Origin: DASPKT01 sp035627915
Lineage (GTDB): Bacteria; Pseudomonadota; Alphaproteobacteria; Azospirillales; Azospirillaceae
Assembly: GCA_035627915.1 (NCBI GenBank)
Contig: DASPKT010000200.1
Span: forward strand, 1-25,176
Reading direction: 5' to 3'
DNA length: 25,176 bases
The notes under the pieces are model-generated. The model was not told the DNA's origin, did not search any database, and saw nothing but the letters and a program-made list of their open reading frames with translations. Shown in pieces: positions 23,053 through 25,176 of this stretch; positions within the stretch are counted from its first letter, which is position 1, and the number at the start of each line of letters is the position of its first letter. A program made the position numbers and the translations under genes.

Positions 23053-23192
23053 ACCCCTCACCCTCCCATTGCTGGCGCAATGGGCCCCTCCCTCTCCCCC
23101 AAGGGGCGAGGGGATTCCGGGCGCGCTTCCTTCCCCTCGCCCCCTGGGGGAGAGGGAGGGGCCTGCGGCGAAGCGGTGGGAGGGTGAGGGGT
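23053..23192. repeat. Intergenic element with 65-bp imperfect inverted repeats
   Basis: The left arm (23053-23117) and the reverse complement of the right arm (23128-23192) both read ACCCCTCACCCTCCCA, a variable stretch of about 14 bases, then GCCCCTCCCTCTCCCCC and GGGGCGAGGGGA. The two arms enclose only about 10 bases, so the transcript could fold into one long hairpin. No coding sequence lies inside. It resembles the CCCTCTCCCC/GGGGAGAGGG repeats found between genes in many proteobacteria and could be a non-autonomous mobile element. Confidence 0.8.
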
Positions 23193-23290
23193 ACGGCGCT
23201 ACCCGCCGCGCACCCGTGGGAGGGTGAGGGGTACGGCGCTACCCGCCGCGCACCCGTGGGAGGGTGAGGGGTACGGCGCTACCCGCCGCG
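23176..23290. repeat. 40-bp tandem repeat, 2.9 copies
   Basis: Two exact 40-bp units (23176-23215 and 23216-23255) and a partial third (23256-23290) each begin GTGGGAGGGTGAGGGGTACG and continue GCGCTACCCGCCGCG. Units one and two end CACCC; the third diverges after 35 bases. The first 17 bases of unit one are the outer end of the inverted-repeat element at 23053-23192. Each unit holds a small hairpin (GGGTA/TACCC). Perfect identity points to recent duplication. Confidence 0.92.
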
Positions 23291-23325
23291 AAGCAGGGGG
23301 CGAGGGGGACTCGGGGGCGAGGCCC

Positions 23326-24501
<1,176 letters not shown>

Positions 24502-24572
24502 GGCGGGCCGGGATCGTTGCGGTGACGGTATGGCGGCGGCACGGTAGCGGAGCCGGCCGGCGGGGTCACCCC

Positions 24573-25176
24573 TCAAAGCAGGTGCCAATAGACGATGGTC
24601 TCGGGCCCTTCGCCGTGGAGGCGGCGGAATGCCTCCGCAAGCTCGGCTTGGCGCTCGCCATCGGTCGGGCTGTTGTTCCACGCTCGCCAAATCGGCTCCC
24701 AGCAAATCCACGTGCACCAGGGCAGCCAAGCCGCACGCTCGATCGCCGCCTCCCGCCGCGCCGGGTCGGTCGACAGCACGTCGGCGTTGATGCGCCGGAT
24801 CGCCTCGGCCTCGACCAGGCCGAACCCTGCGGAGAAGATGAGTAGCATCGCCATACCGACGACGGCCAAGCCACGCCTGCGCCCACTGCCCAGCCATAAC
24901 GCCCGTGCCACCCTCCGCAGCACTATGGCGGTAGCAAACGGCAGGAGGCCCAGCAGTCCGATACCGAACAGGAACATGCCGAGGAGGGTTAGCGGCAGCA
25001 TGGCGATCCCGAGCAGGGCCGCCGCGAGCGCGCCGACGCCGAGGCATCCCGCGGCAAGCGCCGCGGCGGCGCCCCTTAAGGGGCGGAGCAGGGCCAAGGC
25101 GAGGACGCAGACGTTCAACACGATGAAGGGATAGGCGTAGCCTCGGGCGAAGTCGAACAAGCCCTCGCCATCGAAG
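24573..25176 (-). CDS. Unrecognised multi-pass membrane protein, N terminus beyond the window
   Basis: The frame is open from the right edge and reads about 200 residues to the stop at 24573. It contains four hydrophobic stretches likely to span the membrane (YPFIVLNVCVLALALLRPL; AALAAGCLGVGALAAALLGI; LLGMFLFGIGLLGLLPFATA; LAVVGMAMLLIFSAGFGLV). These are followed by a soluble C-terminal tail of about 80 residues with several Trp (WLPWCTWICWEPIWRAW) and Glu/Arg-rich helices. A TTG at 25160 could be a start, but the frame continues upstream as FDGEG without a ribosome binding site, so the true start is probably outside. I do not recognise the family. It is upstream of mltA by 71 bases on the same strand and may be co-transcribed. 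Confidence 0.65.
   Translation of the reverse strand, partial: FDGEGLFDFARGYAYPFIVLNVCVLALALLRPLRGAAAALAAGCLGVGALAAALLGIAMLPLTLLGMFLFGIGLLGLLPFATAIVLRRVARALWLGSGRRRGLAVVGMAMLLIFSAGFGLVEAEAIRRINADVLSTDPARREAAIERAAWLPWCTWICWEPIWRAWNNSPTDGERQAELAEAFRRLHGEGPETIVYWHLL

Noticed and set aside
23176..23290. CRISPR array
   Set aside because: The 40-bp copies are directly adjacent with no spacers between them, and no cas genes are present.

Overview
The window is very GC-rich bacterial chromosome with dense gene packing. It suggests an alphaproteobacterium, probably Rhodospirillales and perhaps Azospirillaceae. The support is a small SRP RNA next to dnaX-ybaB, an rpmH-rnpA-yidD-yidC-engB cluster, a membrane-anchored CycM-type cytochrome c divergent from kdsB-pheA, and repeated CGTCATTCCCGCG-type palindromes. 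No plasmid, phage or transposase gene was recognised. The taxonomy is inference from gene content, not from a database match.

Layout. 1-853: the start of an unidentified gene and a membrane cytochrome c, both on the minus strand. 1040-2749: kdsB (CMP-Kdo synthesis for LPS) and pheA (phenylalanine synthesis), separated by a short tandem repeat. 2754-4986: a degenerate EAL-like protein and NudC, both minus. 5096-8763: a minus-strand operon of a TVP38/DedA-type membrane protein, a mercuric-reductase-like flavoprotein and a sensor histidine kinase. 8950-12348: the ribosome/RNase P/membrane-insertase block rpmH-rnpA-yidD-yidC-engB, led by a near-consensus promoter. 12359-13068: a toxin-antitoxin pair with a two-palindrome operator. 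13136-15614: dnaX-ybaB and the SRP RNA gene. 15770-19234: treY and bacterioferritin. 19391-22959: a PaaI-type thioesterase, a divergent orotate-phosphoribosyltransferase-like protein, an outer-membrane beta-barrel protein and an atypical PfpI/DJ-1-family protein. 22960-25176: a terminator, a long inverted repeat whose end is amplified as 40-bp tandem copies, MltA, and a truncated membrane protein.

Most genes are housekeeping: envelope synthesis, protein export (SRP RNA, YidC, YidD), DNA replication (DnaX) and iron and carbon storage. No single new multi-gene system is evident. The points most worth a second look are: the toxin-antitoxin locus, with twin 15-bp palindromes three helical turns apart and a promoter predicting a leaderless toxin mRNA; the TVP38-flavoprotein-kinase operon; four enzymes whose usual key residues are changed (PfpI-like Cys to Asp, bacterioferritin Glu127 to Thr, OPRT-like DD to DQ, EAL-like without the EAL motif); and the inverted-repeat element with an amplified terminus.
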